Below are positions 12,280-24,363 of a DNA stretch of 64,000 nucleotides, one piece after another. The stretch is taken from assembly GCA_963971425.1 (NCBI GenBank), contig OZ020514.1:26152602-26216601 (forward strand), written 5' to 3'. The translations under genes were made by a program, and so were the position numbers. How positions within the stretch are numbered: the first letter of the stretch is position 1; each line of letters opens with the position of its first letter. The notes below the pieces were generated by a model that made no database searches, was not told the origin of the DNA, and saw only the letters and a list, made by a program, of their open reading frames with translations. The DNA comes from Bryoerythrophyllum caledonicum. Taxonomy: Eukaryota > Streptophyta > Bryopsida > Pottiales > Pottiaceae.

Positions 12280-13206
12280 CTAAACTCCCCTAAAGCCAGT
12301 AAAAAATGAAAGAAGATTGTCTTTCACCCGAACTTGTGCCTACAAGTCTTGAATTGTTTCAAGACATTTTGCAACTTCATTATCCTTCTCATTGAGTTCT
12401 TTTCCTAGATCCTCAATTACGTTCAAGCTTTCTTTTAGTCGCTTCACAACTCGAAGATAATCGTCACGACTCACCCAGTCACCCTCCGTAGCCTTTTTTT
12501 TAATATCCACGCCCTCCTCAGGTACCGCATCCGTCTTCGTGGCATCTCCGTCTTGTTGTGAAACCGACGGTTTAGGGTTCAAGCCTGATACGATGGACAA
12601 TTATTGTTGCCTACGCACAGACTGATGACATCCAGTATCCGAGTCGTCAGATGAAGACGTGGACCACTCGATTTTTTGATTCGAAGGTTCAACTTCCATT
12701 GTTTTCCCGAGACCTTCTCCTGGAAACTTCCGCACAAACGGTATTATTAATCCAATGATTGGCGCCATCTTGGAGTGTGTTTGGATTTCCATTGTCCTCC
12801 AATCAACCGGTACGCCAAGTACCGCCTCCGCATAAACCATCCGTAAAATTGAAATATTTACCGAGTTGCGGCGCACTTTCGCCTCGTCATAAATGTGTTG
12901 GTACGCTTGGTTGCAACGCTCCTAGAAGAACTCATTCCTGCAGTACCCCAAGTTGGCCCTATTTGTACGTCACATTAGAGAATACTGTGAGTATGGCCAG
13001 AGGTGCCCCAAATGACACCATCCAATGTATTATGCACATTGTGCAAATGTCCATGGAATTGGAACTGCCTCCCAACCAGAAAATGCCTTCATCTTCTCAT
13101 CCATCAACACGAGAAGGCGCTTCTTCTGCTTTGAGCGTGCGTGACGAAAATCACGTCGTCGTTTTCCGTGGGGACTGCTAGTGGTAGATGGTTGTCTAGA
13201 TTCCAT
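12280..13206 (-). pseudogene. hAT-associated accessory protein, copy 1
   Basis: Single frame from ATG 13204-13206 to TAG at 12340-12342, or to the next TAG at 12280 if read through. Domain order: basic N-terminus; GW..VP.PWTF..CA; Y..WCHL..LWPYS.Y; AYQHIY..AKV; VDWRTMEIQ; an acidic STSSSDDSDTGC patch; and a C-terminal predicted coiled coil. Stops inside: TAA 13030, a TGA near 12976, a TAG near 12922 and TAA 12601, with no frameshift. It is about 55-60 percent similar to the copy at 14332-15241. It is bracketed by signature-E arrays like the hAT gene, so it may be a second protein of the same element. I do not recognise the family. Confidence 0.45.
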
Positions 13207-13380
13207 TGAGACGAGGTAGAGGAATACGAAGGTGGCGAAATACAAAGGTGTCAATAGACACCGTAAAAAACTTCCCAAAAGTGCCAAGCAAGCAGCCGCC
13301 ACGTAGCACTTGCAGGCCAAAGCGCCTAAGATGTGGGGTCCATAAGCTTGAAATCTAATATTTATAGTAAATTAGTGACC

Positions 13381-13470
13381 TTTGGCGTGCGCATACGACC
13401 AAGAGGTGCGCGTACGCGAGGGGGCTGCGCGCATACGCCGGAGGCTTGCGCGCGTAAGCGAGAGGGGTGT
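13381..13470. repeat. GC-rich array beyond accessory gene (signature E)
   Basis: Repeated GTGCGCGTACGC, GCGCGCATACGC and GCGCGCGTAAGC words at roughly 20-25 bp spacing, related to 11953-12075. With the two earlier arrays it encloses the hAT and first accessory gene. Confidence 0.5.
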
Positions 13471-13489
13471 GCCTTGAACTTGTGCCTTG

Positions 13490-13650
13490 AACTTGACATA
13501 CAATACTTATACTTACTTATAACCAATGACCTTGAACTTATACTTACTTATACAATACTTATACTTATACATACAATACTTAATATTTATACTTACTTAT
13601 ACAATACTTCTTCTTACTTAGGCACACAATACTTATACTTACTTAATGAT
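13490..13650. repeat. ACTTATACTTACTTATACAAT minisatellite
   Basis: Imperfect tandem repeats of ACTTATACTTACTTATAC and ACAATACTTATACTT. Non-coding. From here to 14330 I see only AT-rich sequence and no gene. Confidence 0.6.
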
Positions 13651-14331
13651 TTTTTGAGGAGAGTTAGTACCTTCAATTAGCATGCTCAATGATTTGTTCC
13701 GCAAACTTATACTCATATTTAGATATAATATGGATAATTTGTAAAGTAGAATGCCATCTCTTATCATTTGGAAGGCCATTGCGATTAGTAACATATAATT
13801 CAACCAAGAATAATAATGTTGCACTAATATTGGGGATTTTGTTACATCCCAAATCATTTATTATGCAAGAAAGTAACGTAATTTTTATTGTTTACTTTTA
13901 TGATTTACATGTTTGAGACAAAAATTTAAGTTTTATTCTTCAACACATGATATAAATTCCACTACCAAAAAATTCTTGATGATTCTATAGACTATTGTAG
14001 TCGGTTATCAAATATTAGACAAAAGTGAATTTAATTTATTGACTGGGGTGCATGAAGTTGTACAATCATGGAAGATCATAACACATTCATCAAATATATA
14101 ATGTAAACGTATACAAGACTGTATAGAACATTCACTTTATTACATTGTACAAATTAAAAAACATGCTGAACCATACAAACTTGATTAACGTCAAAGATAA
14201 ACAATATTGTTTCAAACTAAAGCCATTTACAAATGAAGTGCAATTTACAAAATTCTCAAGGTCTATGATTTCAAAATGTTACAAAATTGCCCGTTTATCA
14301 TTCATGGCACTACTTCCATTGCTATCAAATT

Positions 14332-15241
14332 CTACGACTTTAAAGTAAACACCAACTTCGCGTATTCCTGGATTTGAATGTCCTTTTCTTGGAGTATAGC
14401 GCGTAATTTTTGAAGTTTTTCTTTGTTGCGGTTGGCTTCTTCTACCAGATTCTTGTTTTCCTATAAACTCTGCTGATATTTAGGAAGAAGTTGAAGATGA
14501 GCCTCTCCTCCACTTGGAACATCATCAGAAGACTCTAGGTTTTCATTGATGTTCTTAAATGCAACCGCGTCCATCTAAGTTGGATCTTCTTCCTTGCCGG
14601 AATCTTCTCCAATTGTCGGTGTTTCTTGGAGGGCAGAATCTAGCCAATGGCATTTAATAAAGCCTTCAATCTCCTTGCGAATACTTGAGTCACACCCAGT
14701 ATCCGAGTCGTCACTGGAAGTGTCAGACCACACGACTTCCTTGTTTGGAACTTCAACCTCCTTCGCCTTTTTTCCTAGAACTTCACCCGGAAACTTGCGC
14801 TCTATTGGTAGTGACGCCGTGGATATTGGTGTCATCTTGGAGTTTGGTTGTATTTCCATCGTCCTCCAATCAACTACTACTCCAAGTATAATCTGAGCAT
14901 ACACCATACGAAAAATGGATAGATTCACCTCGTTCTAATGAACCTTTGCCGTGTTGTAGATGTGTTGGTACGCTTGGATGCACTGTTCTTTGAATACTTC
15001 ATTGGTGCAGTAATGTAAAATTACCCTTGTCGTATTTCCGAAGTTGCGAATACCGCGAATACGGCCACATTCGTTCCAAATGACACCAAGCAGTGTACTT
15101 TGCACACTGTGTAAATGTCCACGGACTTGGTACATCTCCCCAGCCTCGAAATGCCTTCAGCTCACCATCGATGAACATGTAAATGCCTTTCTTCTGCTTG
15201 TGGTTGCGTACTCGTCCCGCATCACGCTGTGGTTTCTTCAT
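14332..15241 (-). pseudogene. hAT-associated accessory protein, copy 2
   Basis: Paralogue of 12280-13206 with the same order: KAFRGWGDVPSPWTFTQCA, WCHLERMWPYSRYS, AYQHIYNTAKV, VDWRTMEIQ, an acidic SDTSSDDSDTGC patch, and a coiled-coil tail ending TAG at 14332-14334. ATG is at 15239-15241. A single extra T near 15010 shifts the frame between the Trp-rich and Tyr-rich blocks. TAG codons lie near 14935, at 14575 and near 14464. One TAG aligns with Arg in copy 1, and copy 1 stops align with Lys and Arg here, so the stops are not simply Gln. It ends abruptly about 130 bp before the inverted repeat. Confidence 0.45.
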
Positions 15242-15368
15242 TTTCTTCTCGGAAGCCCAAATCTCAGAAGGCCCACTTGAGTCCCTGCTTGAAACTAGTG
15301 TGAAGGGGTGCCGGGAGTAAAAGGATGTCAATGGACTCCGGGACTCACTTCCCGAGCCTCACGCAACC

Positions 15369-18196
15369 CTTGAACTCGTCGCAAACTCTAATGTACTCAT
15401 TCCCAGCCTTCTGGGTGATTCAAATCATCTTGACAGGCTCCTTCAATGGCTTGCTACCTACCCCCACGTCGCCCAAGCGCTCGTACTTCCCCTAAACATA
15501 AGACGTCACGCACTTCTCGTAATGTTCGACCCACGTTGAATTCGCAAGCTCAGCAAATGCCTAGACCTTGGCCTCATGGTCACCGCATATCCAGATCCAG
15601 ACCTTTGGTTGCGTGAGGCCCGGCATTCCTCCACTCTTCAACGTCTTCATGAAGTCTGTGAAGAAGGGGTTCAACACCCCGATTGTCGCCCTCCGCGTAT
15701 AATCTGGGAGGAAGCGGAAGTCGATCACCCCCAATCGAACATGTGAATCTGTCGGCCAGGAGTTTGCGGGCCACTGCCCGAGCGTATTTGTGGCCGCATT
15801 GTACTTCCGGAAAAATGCTGACTCAACACGCTTCATGAAGCTGGACCGCTTCTCCAAAACCTGTTTGAAGAAGGCCTTCGCGTAGGGAGAGAGCTCTTTG
15901 GCCTTCTTGTTCTTGCTCCTGAGCATCTTCCCTTCCGTGAAGAAGATCTTCCCCGATTGCTCGAGCAAGACGCGCATTGTTGCTGACCAAACGAAGTAAT
16001 CCTTCTTGAACTACTTCCAGCCGTCCGGTCTGAAGATTCCTGCGGCGTCAAAGAAAGCAAGGAAGGGTTTGATTCTGCATAACTCCCTCCTGACTAGCTG
16101 CTTTTTCTTGCGCCCCTCAACCTACTCCTTCACAGTGTAGTAGCTCTCCAGCACTGAAGTAGGCTGCTTGATCACCAGCTTTGGCCATCGATGTGTCCGC
16201 TTTTCTCTGCCGCGATCCAGGATGTGGAGAAGCATCTTCGAGTGATCGGACTCCGACATGTTGCGGAGCCACCTGAAGAATTCCCGGTTGAGCACCCCAT
16301 CCTTCGCAGCTTTCCAAGAAGACTTGTCCTTCATCTTGCGGAGATCTAGTGAGTCGACATCAATCAGCTCGCCCTACGCGTATGTCGATATGAACTCGCT
16401 CCAGAGAGCATAAGTGTCGCCGGAACAGGTGATGATCTTCACTTCGTTGTGAAGGTCAAGAGCATCGCTCTTGTTCTTCTTTCGAGCCGACCTTATATTC
16501 GAGTTCACATCGATACATGCAAATCAAAGCTGAAGTGCTTCGATGAATTCCTGCTATTTCACAACATGTCAGATTCCGGAAACTAAACAGCATGCACTTG
16601 GAAGCATGTTTAGCTCGAGTTGAGCTGAACATGTATGTCAACAATATTAATAAATCTATCTAACTAGCTACAACTTGCATCTGAAGAATAAGCATTATAT
16701 CAGTTCAACATGTAAATAGGAATTATGGAAACTAACATATTTATAATCAGCTCAACTCGAGCTGAATGTAGACAACTTACCCTCTACTTCTTATTGTTCA
16801 GGGAATTGCAACCATGACCACCGGGAGTATTCTGTGGCTTGGGTGGTGTCGGACGCCCCAAATTGAGCCAGATCGGTCGGGCACTGAGGATGTTCGTGGC
16901 CCACGACGGCTTGAAAATTGAGAAGTGGTTGACGTGGTTGTAGAACGCTGAAATTCTTCTCAGCTTCTCCTTGTCCAGAAACCACACCACAAGGTAGTCC
17001 GACGTTCAAAAGTGGCAAAGGATTGTCTCCGGTACCTTCTTCTCAGTGATCATTGCCTTGCTCGCCGCAACACTGTGTTTTCCATTGATGATCTTGAAGT
17101 TCATCTTCCCGATATCTTCCCAATCACCTGTGGGCTGTACAAGTGTGTCGGGAATCATGCACAATGTTTGTTTCGCCGACTTGTGAGGCATGTTGATCAA
17201 GTAGTTCTTCATGGACTCCACGCCCTTCTGCTCTATAGCCTAGATAGTCCAATCAACGGGAGCATTCGACATCTGGTTGATGTCGATCTCACGCTTGGCT
17301 TGGTTTGGGAAGACGAAGCAATCTTGGCATTCCGCCCAGAACTTCTCGTAGACGACCGTGGCATTCTCGTAATCGATGGTGTCGCCCGGCCTCACTTGCG
17401 TTGGTATACTCGTCAACGTAGAAGCAATGCTGACCTCCGTATTGCTCTGCGTTACTGCTAGGGTTTCTCCTGTCTACGTGCTGGTTTCCGACGCTGAGCG
17501 CCAGTGGCAACTGAACGCCTAGGTTGTCTCGGCTTTGCAGCCTCTCCTAGACGTGAGCCGCGTAGGTTACTTCCGCTTGGGCGTGAGGTCTTCCTCCCAG
17601 TCGAGCCTTGACTGATATTCGATTAACTCTCAATTCTGAGAGATACTTCACCTGGCTCCATTGAGGTTGAGAAGTTCCGTGTTTCAGCGACTCATTGTCA
17701 TCAACTGGAAAACTTTAGTCCACAACTTTGAAGTCAATGCTTTTGCGCGCAGTGGAAGTCCATTGGCCGTTACCCAAAACTTCTGATCCTACAACTCTTC
17801 AAGTCCCTTTAGCAATGATGTGAAGATTGTGTTTTCTAGACTGAAGAGCAGCGGAGCGGGGCTAAAGAACTGACTGGTGCTGTCAATCATAATGCAGTAT
17901 ACAAACTTTTGGGTCGTTTGTGATTGACACTTCAGTACAACCCATTTGTCTTGGTGGTCCACATCGAGGACTGGGTCTAACAACGCAGGTGCAAGGTAAT
18001 TTTCTTCACCCACCCATTTGTGTACCAGGGCCAAGGTGTTTGTTGTTGGGAGGTTTTGTAAGGACCACCCCTCATGCCGTTGGGATTCTAGAATTTCTTA
18101 GAGTGGTCCCATTGAAGAGTCGTTCCCGTCAACTATTTCAATTGCAACGTTGGAAGGCGCGTAGAACTTGTCGAGCAGTGCCAAGTGCTCCTCAAC
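15369..18196 (-). pseudogene. truncated left copy of ParB/methyltransferase-like gene
   Basis: Mirror of the gene at 27543-30544. Exon 1 is about 18196-16781 and the truncated exon 2 is 16550-15369. It shows the same HSVAASKAM, GRPTPPKP and PKVWIWICGDH segments and the same internal stops. The C-terminal GG-containing block is missing because the inverted repeat ends at 15369, where unrelated sequence begins. Upstream on the minus strand lies a TG-rich leader (about 20300-20000). Confidence 0.55.
16605..16770. repeat. two A-type palindromes in an intron, left arm
   Basis: 16605-16633 has arms CATGTTTAGCTCGA / TTGAGCTGAACATG around a central base. 16743-16770 is a looser copy ending AACTCGAGCTGAATGTA. 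Both lie in the intron of the truncated gene (16551-16780). Confidence 0.8.
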
Positions 18197-18285
18197 CTCA
18201 TTGCAGGCTTCAATTTTACAATGCCAGCTTCTCTTTTGTTTTACAACTTCAGATTGGCATCTTTGTGCTCAATGTTAACATTCAT

Positions 18286-18998
18286 ATTCAACTCGGTTAG
18301 AGTTGAATTTGTAATTTCTGTTTGTGGATTTAGTGTAATGTTGCTTTTCTCTGCAGTCTCTTTATATTTTTGATTAATAAAAAGGACTTTCTTTCATGCA
18401 CATTCAGCTCGGGTCGAGCTGTATGTGCAAGATGAGGATCTCATTATATGATCTATTGTTTAGATTATTTATCTCAAGGTGATTTTACGATTAGTACTCA
18501 TTCGACTTTACCGATAAGTAAATAATCGTAAATTTTTTTTCCAGAGGTTTGGCTTTCACACTCTTAGATAGTCATATGTGAGCACAATGTTGACATTCAT
18601 ATTCAACTCGGATTGAGTTGAATCTCAAATTTCTGTTTGAGGGTGCAGTGGTCTCATGCTTTTGATTGCAGTCTGTTAATATTTTTGAATGATGCCATTG
18701 TCCTTCGTATTATGCACATTTACCTTGGGTCGAGCTAAATGTGTAGGTAGGGGGTCGCGTTATATGGTTAAACTTTTAAATTACCAATTCTCATGGTGAT
18801 TTCACTTATGATATTCATTAAAATTATTCGATTTGGTTTATTATTTGATTTGCTCAAATTCTCATTGCTTGGTAAAGTGAAGCAATTTTGGTTCACAATT
18901 AGCTCGATTCGAGCTGAATCTTCCATCCTTTTATCCTATTCTCAATGCTCCATTAACTAGAATTGTGCATAATCGGCTCGAGTTGAGCTGATTATGCA
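18286..18998. repeat. six A-type palindromes upstream of the left ParB-like copy
   Basis: Positions 18286-18308, 18397-18429, 18601-18623, 18713-18744, 18898-18919 and 18966-18998. Most share an AGCTCGA-type core and differ in outer arms, each still self-complementary: CACATTC/GAATGTG-like, CATAATC/GATTATG, ATTCAACTC/GAGTTGAAT. Spacing is roughly 70-190 bp. Confidence 0.75.
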
Positions 18999-19189
18999 TG
19001 TAATCGGATGGAAGTCATTGATTTTGGGGATGAAAATTCTTATCTAGTGTGCGACATTTCTTCGTGAGAAGTAAAACACAGATTGCTTTGCTCCAATTGG
19101 TGAATCTCAACACCTACACATTGTACAAGCACAGATTCAAATAGCTGAAATCACATGGTCCGTCACAGAATTCTACTACTATGATAGAA

Positions 19190-19860
19190 AATTCACAGCA
19201 ACACGAAATCAACATCAACACAAAACCAATTGAATCACAAACTCAACAACAACACAAAAACAAACATAAACAAGAAATTGAAGCGATTCAAATACAAATA
19301 GCTGAAATCACAGCGTTTATTACAGAATTCTATTACTAGGATAGAAAACAGACAACAACACAAATTCAACAGCAACACAAAATTAGTTGAATCACAAATT
19401 CAACAACAACAGTAAATCAAACATGAACGAAATCATTAAGCGATTCAAATACAAAATGCTAAAATGATTGTGTTCATTACAGAATTCAACTACTATGATT
19501 GAAAAATAACAGCAACACGAACTCAAACATAAACTCAAACATGAACACGAACTCAAACATACACAAAAACACGAACTCAAACATAAACACGACCTGAAAC
19601 ATAAACTCAAACAAAAAACTCAAACATATACAAAGCTCAAACAGACACAGAGTTTAGACATACACAAAAATACGAACTCAAATATAAACACTAACTAAAA
19701 TATAAACTCAAACACGAAACTGAAGCATACACAAAACTCAAACATACACAAAGCTCAAACATACACAAAAACATGAACTCAAACATAAACACGAACTCAA
19801 ACATAAACTCAAACACGAAAGGTCAAACATTCACAAAACTCAAACATACACAAAAAAATG
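19190..19860. repeat. AAACTCAAACATACACAAA minisatellite
   Basis: Long purine/A-rich stretch of imperfect repeats built from AACTCAAACATAAACACG and AAACTCAAACATACACAAA, about 20-40 bp per unit. No coding potential. Confidence 0.65.
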
Positions 19861-19999
19861 AAGCAACTTCAAACTTACCAGTAATCTTCAAGTTTCTCAC
19901 TCCGAGGTCACGACTTTCTTTCATGAAATGCTCACGCTTGCTCCACACACAATGCAAAAACAATGCCGCGCCCAGAAAATCCCGCGCTAATCCTGACAT

Positions 20000-20300
20000 C
20001 AAACGTCCCGCACAGAAACCCTAGCAAAATACACACTACTCAACGGCGCTCACCCTCGATGCTTTACAGAAGCACCAGCATCACTCACAAACCACACTCA
20101 TTGACCACACACCGCACAAAGAGCACACTCACAAACTCTACACACACAAAACTCTCACAACCGCACTTTCCTATCACCAACACACCTTACACAACAAAAA
20201 CCTAACGACAAACGCACAGACGCAAACCCTACACACACGCACAATCCTAATGACAACGCGCTCTCTCGCTTACAACACCTTCAAAACCGGCGATCAAAAA
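20000..20300 (-). promoter_or_regulatory. TG-rich leader of the left A copy
   Basis: On the minus strand this reads as GTGTGTG/GAGTGTG-rich sequence followed by GGGTTT runs. The same layout precedes element C (45360-45640) and the right-edge C-type copy (63060-63560). Likely promoter or 5' leader; inferred from recurrence and position. Confidence 0.35.
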
Positions 20301-21027
20301 TAAGACGAGCAGAAACAAAACCTAGAAGAAAAGACCTCACTTTTCCACCCAACGCGTCAACTCTTGCGCACGGTCATAGGTGACCTTCCACACAGGTCCT
20401 TCAATCGTGGGGAAACCTAATCCACCACTCTCCCTACACATCCAATTTCCTTGTTCATAATATGAAAACTACATTAAAATGGTTGGACTATTGTGTTGCA
20501 ATGCATTGGCTCCACTTTTGGAATGTGACACATTTTCATTTCCGTGTTGCAATTTGTGCTCTTGATCACAAATTTGTCGTTCAAAATATTTTTTGAGTTA
20601 AGCACTAAAAGATTGAATTGTAAATTATGAGTTCTAAACTTCGAGTAAAATAGTTGTGAAGTAGGAGTTGTGATCTTGGAGGTTGGCATACAAAGTTGGA
20701 GTAGCAAAATTGTATATTCAAGTTGTGGAGATTGAAATAAAAAGTTTTGAGGTGAGATTGCAAGTTGATTTCGTGTGTGTGTGAAATTTGCAATTGTGTA
20801 TTGCAATTTGTGTTTATCCAAAATAAATTTGAAACTCTTGATTACAAATTTGACCTTCATAACGTTTTTGAAAATCCATGTTAAAATGAAAAAAATTTAA
20901 AACGTGATTTATTTTCTTCTATTCTATTCTATTACAAATTTATTAAAATGCATGCATAGGTTTCAAAGACATATTTTTATTTTATGTACATTGTTGTTAC
21001 TTTTTTTTTTATATTTTGTGATATAGC

Positions 21028-21082
21028 AAAATACATTAAAATAGTTGAATTAATGCATTGCAAAGCAAGCGCCAAGTGCTAG
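21028..21082 (+). repeat. dispersed element end, ..TTGCAAAGCAAGCGCCAA..
   Basis: ACATTAAAATAGTTGAATTA followed by TGCATTGCAAAGCAAGCGCC and a CTAGT end. Related copies lie at 20462-20505 (+, partial) and about 57228-57285 (-). The conserved CTAGT after a GC-rich stem is reminiscent of a Helitron 3' end, but I cannot show a hairpin plus a TC start. Confidence 0.35.
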
Positions 21083-21499
21083 TTACATCTAAACTTGTAA
21101 CCTTTTAGAGACATCATATATGTAAACTGGTATTCATCCTTGAAATTTAATCACCACATATTCTTTGATTTCTAGTACCACGTATTTTACCGCCTCAATT
21201 TGTCTTTGAGTTTCAAGGCCTATTATGAATCAATACATACTTATTTTTCCATTTCTTTGTCGTAAGCTTGAAATCTCTTTTAATTCACCATTACTTTGAT
21301 TATTTTTTATTTGATTGAATATTGTCAAATTATCATAAAGTTTATGCTCGCTACTTGTCATAGATTTTTAGTCATTGTAGTTGATGCATAATATATATTT
21401 AATCGCAATCTAATATTAGATATTCAATATTGAATAAGATATCAAATTTTGAGTTGAAATAGTTTCATTTAATATCTTCTAATAAGAGGACAGTCGGAT

Positions 21500-21650
21500 A
21501 TATACACCCAAAATTCTAATTTGAGATCCTACCGTCAAACAATAAATATAAGTTTTGTTTACTTCCTTACCTATTACACTAGAATCATTAATTTTTAAGT
21601 GTATTTGATGTGAAATTGTCACAGTTGTTTAAGAGTTCGCCTCTAAAGAG
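21500..21650 (+). repeat. dispersed non-coding repeat, copy 1 of 3
   Basis: Shares GAGATCCTACCGTCAAA, GTTTACTTCC..TTACACTAGAATC and TTTGATGTGAAATTG segments with about 44970-45100 and 61255-61400. No coding potential; a diverged interspersed repeat. Confidence 0.5.
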
Positions 21651-21745
21651 CCAAGTGCCACAAAATGGCATTTTGAAGGTTCGGTCAAGCTCCTATGGTG
21701 TCAATTTCTAGCATTCCTCTTTGAAATTTTTAGTGTGGAAGGGCA

Positions 21746-22103
21746 AGAAGAAGAACTCTGGTCTCCAAAGAAGACCACCATAAATATAGTGTTTGTTCAT
21801 TCACTTCACTAAGCATATGGCCACAGGACCTAGGCTAGTGTAATAGAACTACTCGCCCTTCTCGAGAGTAAACACTTCTCTACACTAAGTGCTTCTCTAC
21901 ACCAATTGCCTTAGAGACAATCGACATGTCATTTCCCCCAAGGGCTTTGTGGGTCCCCATACAACAAGGCCGTGGGACCCCCCACCATAATTGGGTGGAC
22001 TATGGTGGTAAGCACCACTCCGACAATAGGACTTGAACTCTCAACCACCTCACTGGTGTGCCATGACCCAAACCACTACACCAAGGCGGTAATGCCTATG
22101 TAA
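21746..22103 (-). mobile_element. tRNA-derived SINE with target-site duplication
   Basis: On the minus strand the head carries a pol III A box (TGGTGTAGTGG, complement of 22074-22084) and a B box (GAGTTCAAGTCC, complement of 22029-22040) at normal spacing; the 3' end is a TTCTTCTTCT tail. AAGGGCA flanks it on both sides (21739-21745 and 22104-22110). The host repeat has a second copy near 44250-44270 that runs through the same point without the insertion, giving an empty site. Confidence 0.75.
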
Positions 22104-22640
22104 AAGGGCATTACTATGACCTCAATGGGAGAGCAATTTTTTCTTAAATCCAACATTTATTGAAAAAGTTATAAGGTTTTGAATTTCACATGGGGTAGAA
22201 CGGGCACATTGACACCTCAAATTTTTTTTTGTTAGGACACTTTGTTGAATGTGAGATTTCCAATACTTGCAAGTAATATGATTTCCCTCTATATTGTCCA
22301 AAACAAGTTCTTGTCTTAAATGAAAATAGCATATTAATCTAAGTCAAACATTTTCACACATTGTCAGGCATGGTACCAAAAAAACTTCTTCTTTTCCACA
22401 TAACACTTAGAGATCTTCATATTTTAAACATTTTATGTTTTCCACAACAATATGTCGTGTAAACCTTCTTATTGACCATTTGGATTATCAATTTAAATCA
22501 TGTTAAGTTCACAAAAAATTTAAACAAAAATTGGCAATTTTTGAACCTCCACTCCTTGCACATTTGTATTGAATATGCTACACCCTTCCTCAACCTCTAA
22601 AAATTGGTTTATAAGGAACTAACATCATGTTGAACACAAT
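22104..22640 (+). repeat. dispersed non-coding repeat, copy 1 (pair with 44255-44800)
   Basis: Direct repeat with 44255-44800, roughly 75-80 percent alike by eye, including the shared block AACCTCCACTCCTTGCACA. Carries no open frame of note. The SINE at 21746-22103 is inserted in this copy only. From 22640 to 23450 I see only AT-rich sequence. Confidence 0.6.
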
Positions 22641-23457
22641 GGTAATGGTTATTTGGTGAAAAAGGGAAATTGTTCACAGTTCCGAATGGAATTTAATCAT
22701 TTTTACATATTCTATGAAACATCCTATATTATTGATACAAGCGTGATAAATATCAATTAAAAAATATTCACCTAACATACAATACAAGGGTATTAAAATG
22801 AACAAGGCTCATTTGAAATATCATAACAAATTTATACAGGTAAATGCAAACATCATATATTGAAGATTAATTCTACAGTAAAATTCTACGTGTCTTCGTA
22901 GTGCTTTATTCACATCAATGAAAAGTGCACTATCATTGAATTTCTAAATACATCATTTTTAATTATGTGAATCTAAAATAATTTTACAAAGAGATTATAA
23001 ATGTGGAAGTTTGCTTATTTTCAATACTATATTTCTACTATAAATTACCTTAATAAAAGTCAAGTTTTGACAACGCTTATGGTTAGTATTCACATTGTTA
23101 ACATACAACAGTAGCCCCTATAATTTGGCAACCTGATCATGTAACTTAATGCATGTTATGCAATGTACGTAATAAATACCGATTTTTTAAACATAAAATG
23201 ATCCAAGTTCATAAGGCTAAGTTGTGAATAATTATACACAAAACATGAAAGCATACTTATAAAAACCATAAATGGACAAATTATACATTGTAATTTAACC
23301 TGAGGTCATTTGTTCAATTAGTTGAAATAACTGTACACGGTGACTATAGATGAGTATGAATATGTTCTATAGTGAATTGCGAACCCATTCAAAACATCTA
23401 AATAAATGAAGGAATGTTAATAACAATTCATAAACATAAACACCAAAACTATGAAAA

Positions 23458-23553
23458 CCCTAAACCGCACACCCGAAGTCCTAACCTAAACTCCAAACCC
23501 TAAATTCTAGCCCTAAATCCTAACCTTAAACCCTAAACCCTAAACCTAAACGC
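23458..23553. repeat. telomere-like CCCTAAA stretch
   Basis: About a dozen perfect or variant CCCTAAA/CCTAAAC units. This is the Arabidopsis-type plant telomere repeat in degenerate interstitial form; such stretches also occur near plant promoters. Confidence 0.6.
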
Positions 23554-23861
23554 TGAATCCAAAATCCCATACAACGAACAATGAATCGTCCACAAATAGT
23601 ATAGAGATTTGGACCGCCGATATCCATCCTCCGGTAAACGGACAAAGCTATTTTCAATTCCCCAAATAATGTGATGCAATAATTGAGGTAGACTTTTTCG
23701 TCACCTACTTTTCCCGTCCAAAAATAGTCTTTCCCGCCCAAACTTCTGCACCATCTTTCCATCGCTCCCGGATCGACGTTGGTTCTCTCAGCACCAACCG
23801 CACTATTCGAACTCCTTCTTCCTCTTTCCTCTGCTTCGGTTTGCGCGTTGAGACTCTGCAC
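23526..23861 (-). CDS. possible first exon of unknown gene
   Basis: A 111-codon frame from 23861 whose first 85 or so residues look coding (acidic N-terminus, then GGKDYFWTGKVGDEKVYLNY), before it runs into the telomere-like repeat, which cannot be coding. If real, a splice donor should lie before about 23560. I do not recognise the protein. Confidence 0.22.
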   Translation of the reverse strand: MQSLNAQTEAEERGRRSSNSAVGAERTNVDPGAMERWCRSLGGKDYFWTGKVGDEKVYLNYCITLFGELKIALSVYRRMDIGGPNLYTICGRFIVRCMGFWIQRLGLGFRV

Positions 23862-24363
23862 GTCTTACATTGTTTGTGTTAGCCATTGGTTTTCCTACTT
23901 CTTCTAGAGTTATTAGCATCTGCGTTGGTGTAGAGTTATTAGCATTTGCGTCGCTATGATAGAGTGTGAAATTTTCCAATGAGATTATGCATTGTTCAAG
24001 CGTCGCTATGAGGTCGCAAGAAGGTGCCTTTCGGCGCGTGGATGAGTAGGGTATCTCTTTCTGTCTTCACGTACAACAGTTTGACGAACGTTCTCTTTGT
24101 CAGGTATGATTAGTTCTTATCTTCTCTCCCTCTTGACGTTTGCTTTTCAGTGGGGTGTCGTACTTTCAATATTGTGTTTTAGGATAATCGTTGACGTTCG
24201 TACTGAAGTCGTGCAATGTTGTGGACCATTATGTTCATTGCAATGGTTATGACCGTAATTGCTACAGTGTATCATAAAACTTGTAAACTTCACGTCTCCG
24301 CGTATGTCGCCGCATATTTCGGGGTACGAAATGACCTAATCGACAAAGTGGAAGGACCTCGGT

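Larger units (their letters stand above)
15369..18739 (-). repeat. left arm of 3,371-bp inverted repeat
   Basis: The reverse complement matches 27000-30370 base for base apart from three differences I could find (near 15384, 18005 and 18727); both arms are exactly 3,371 bp, so there is no net indel. The outer boundary is a clean break after CTTGAACTCGTC; the inner boundary falls inside an A-type palindrome (18713-18744), beyond which similarity decays gradually. The arms carry the same in-frame stops. Confidence 0.9.
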
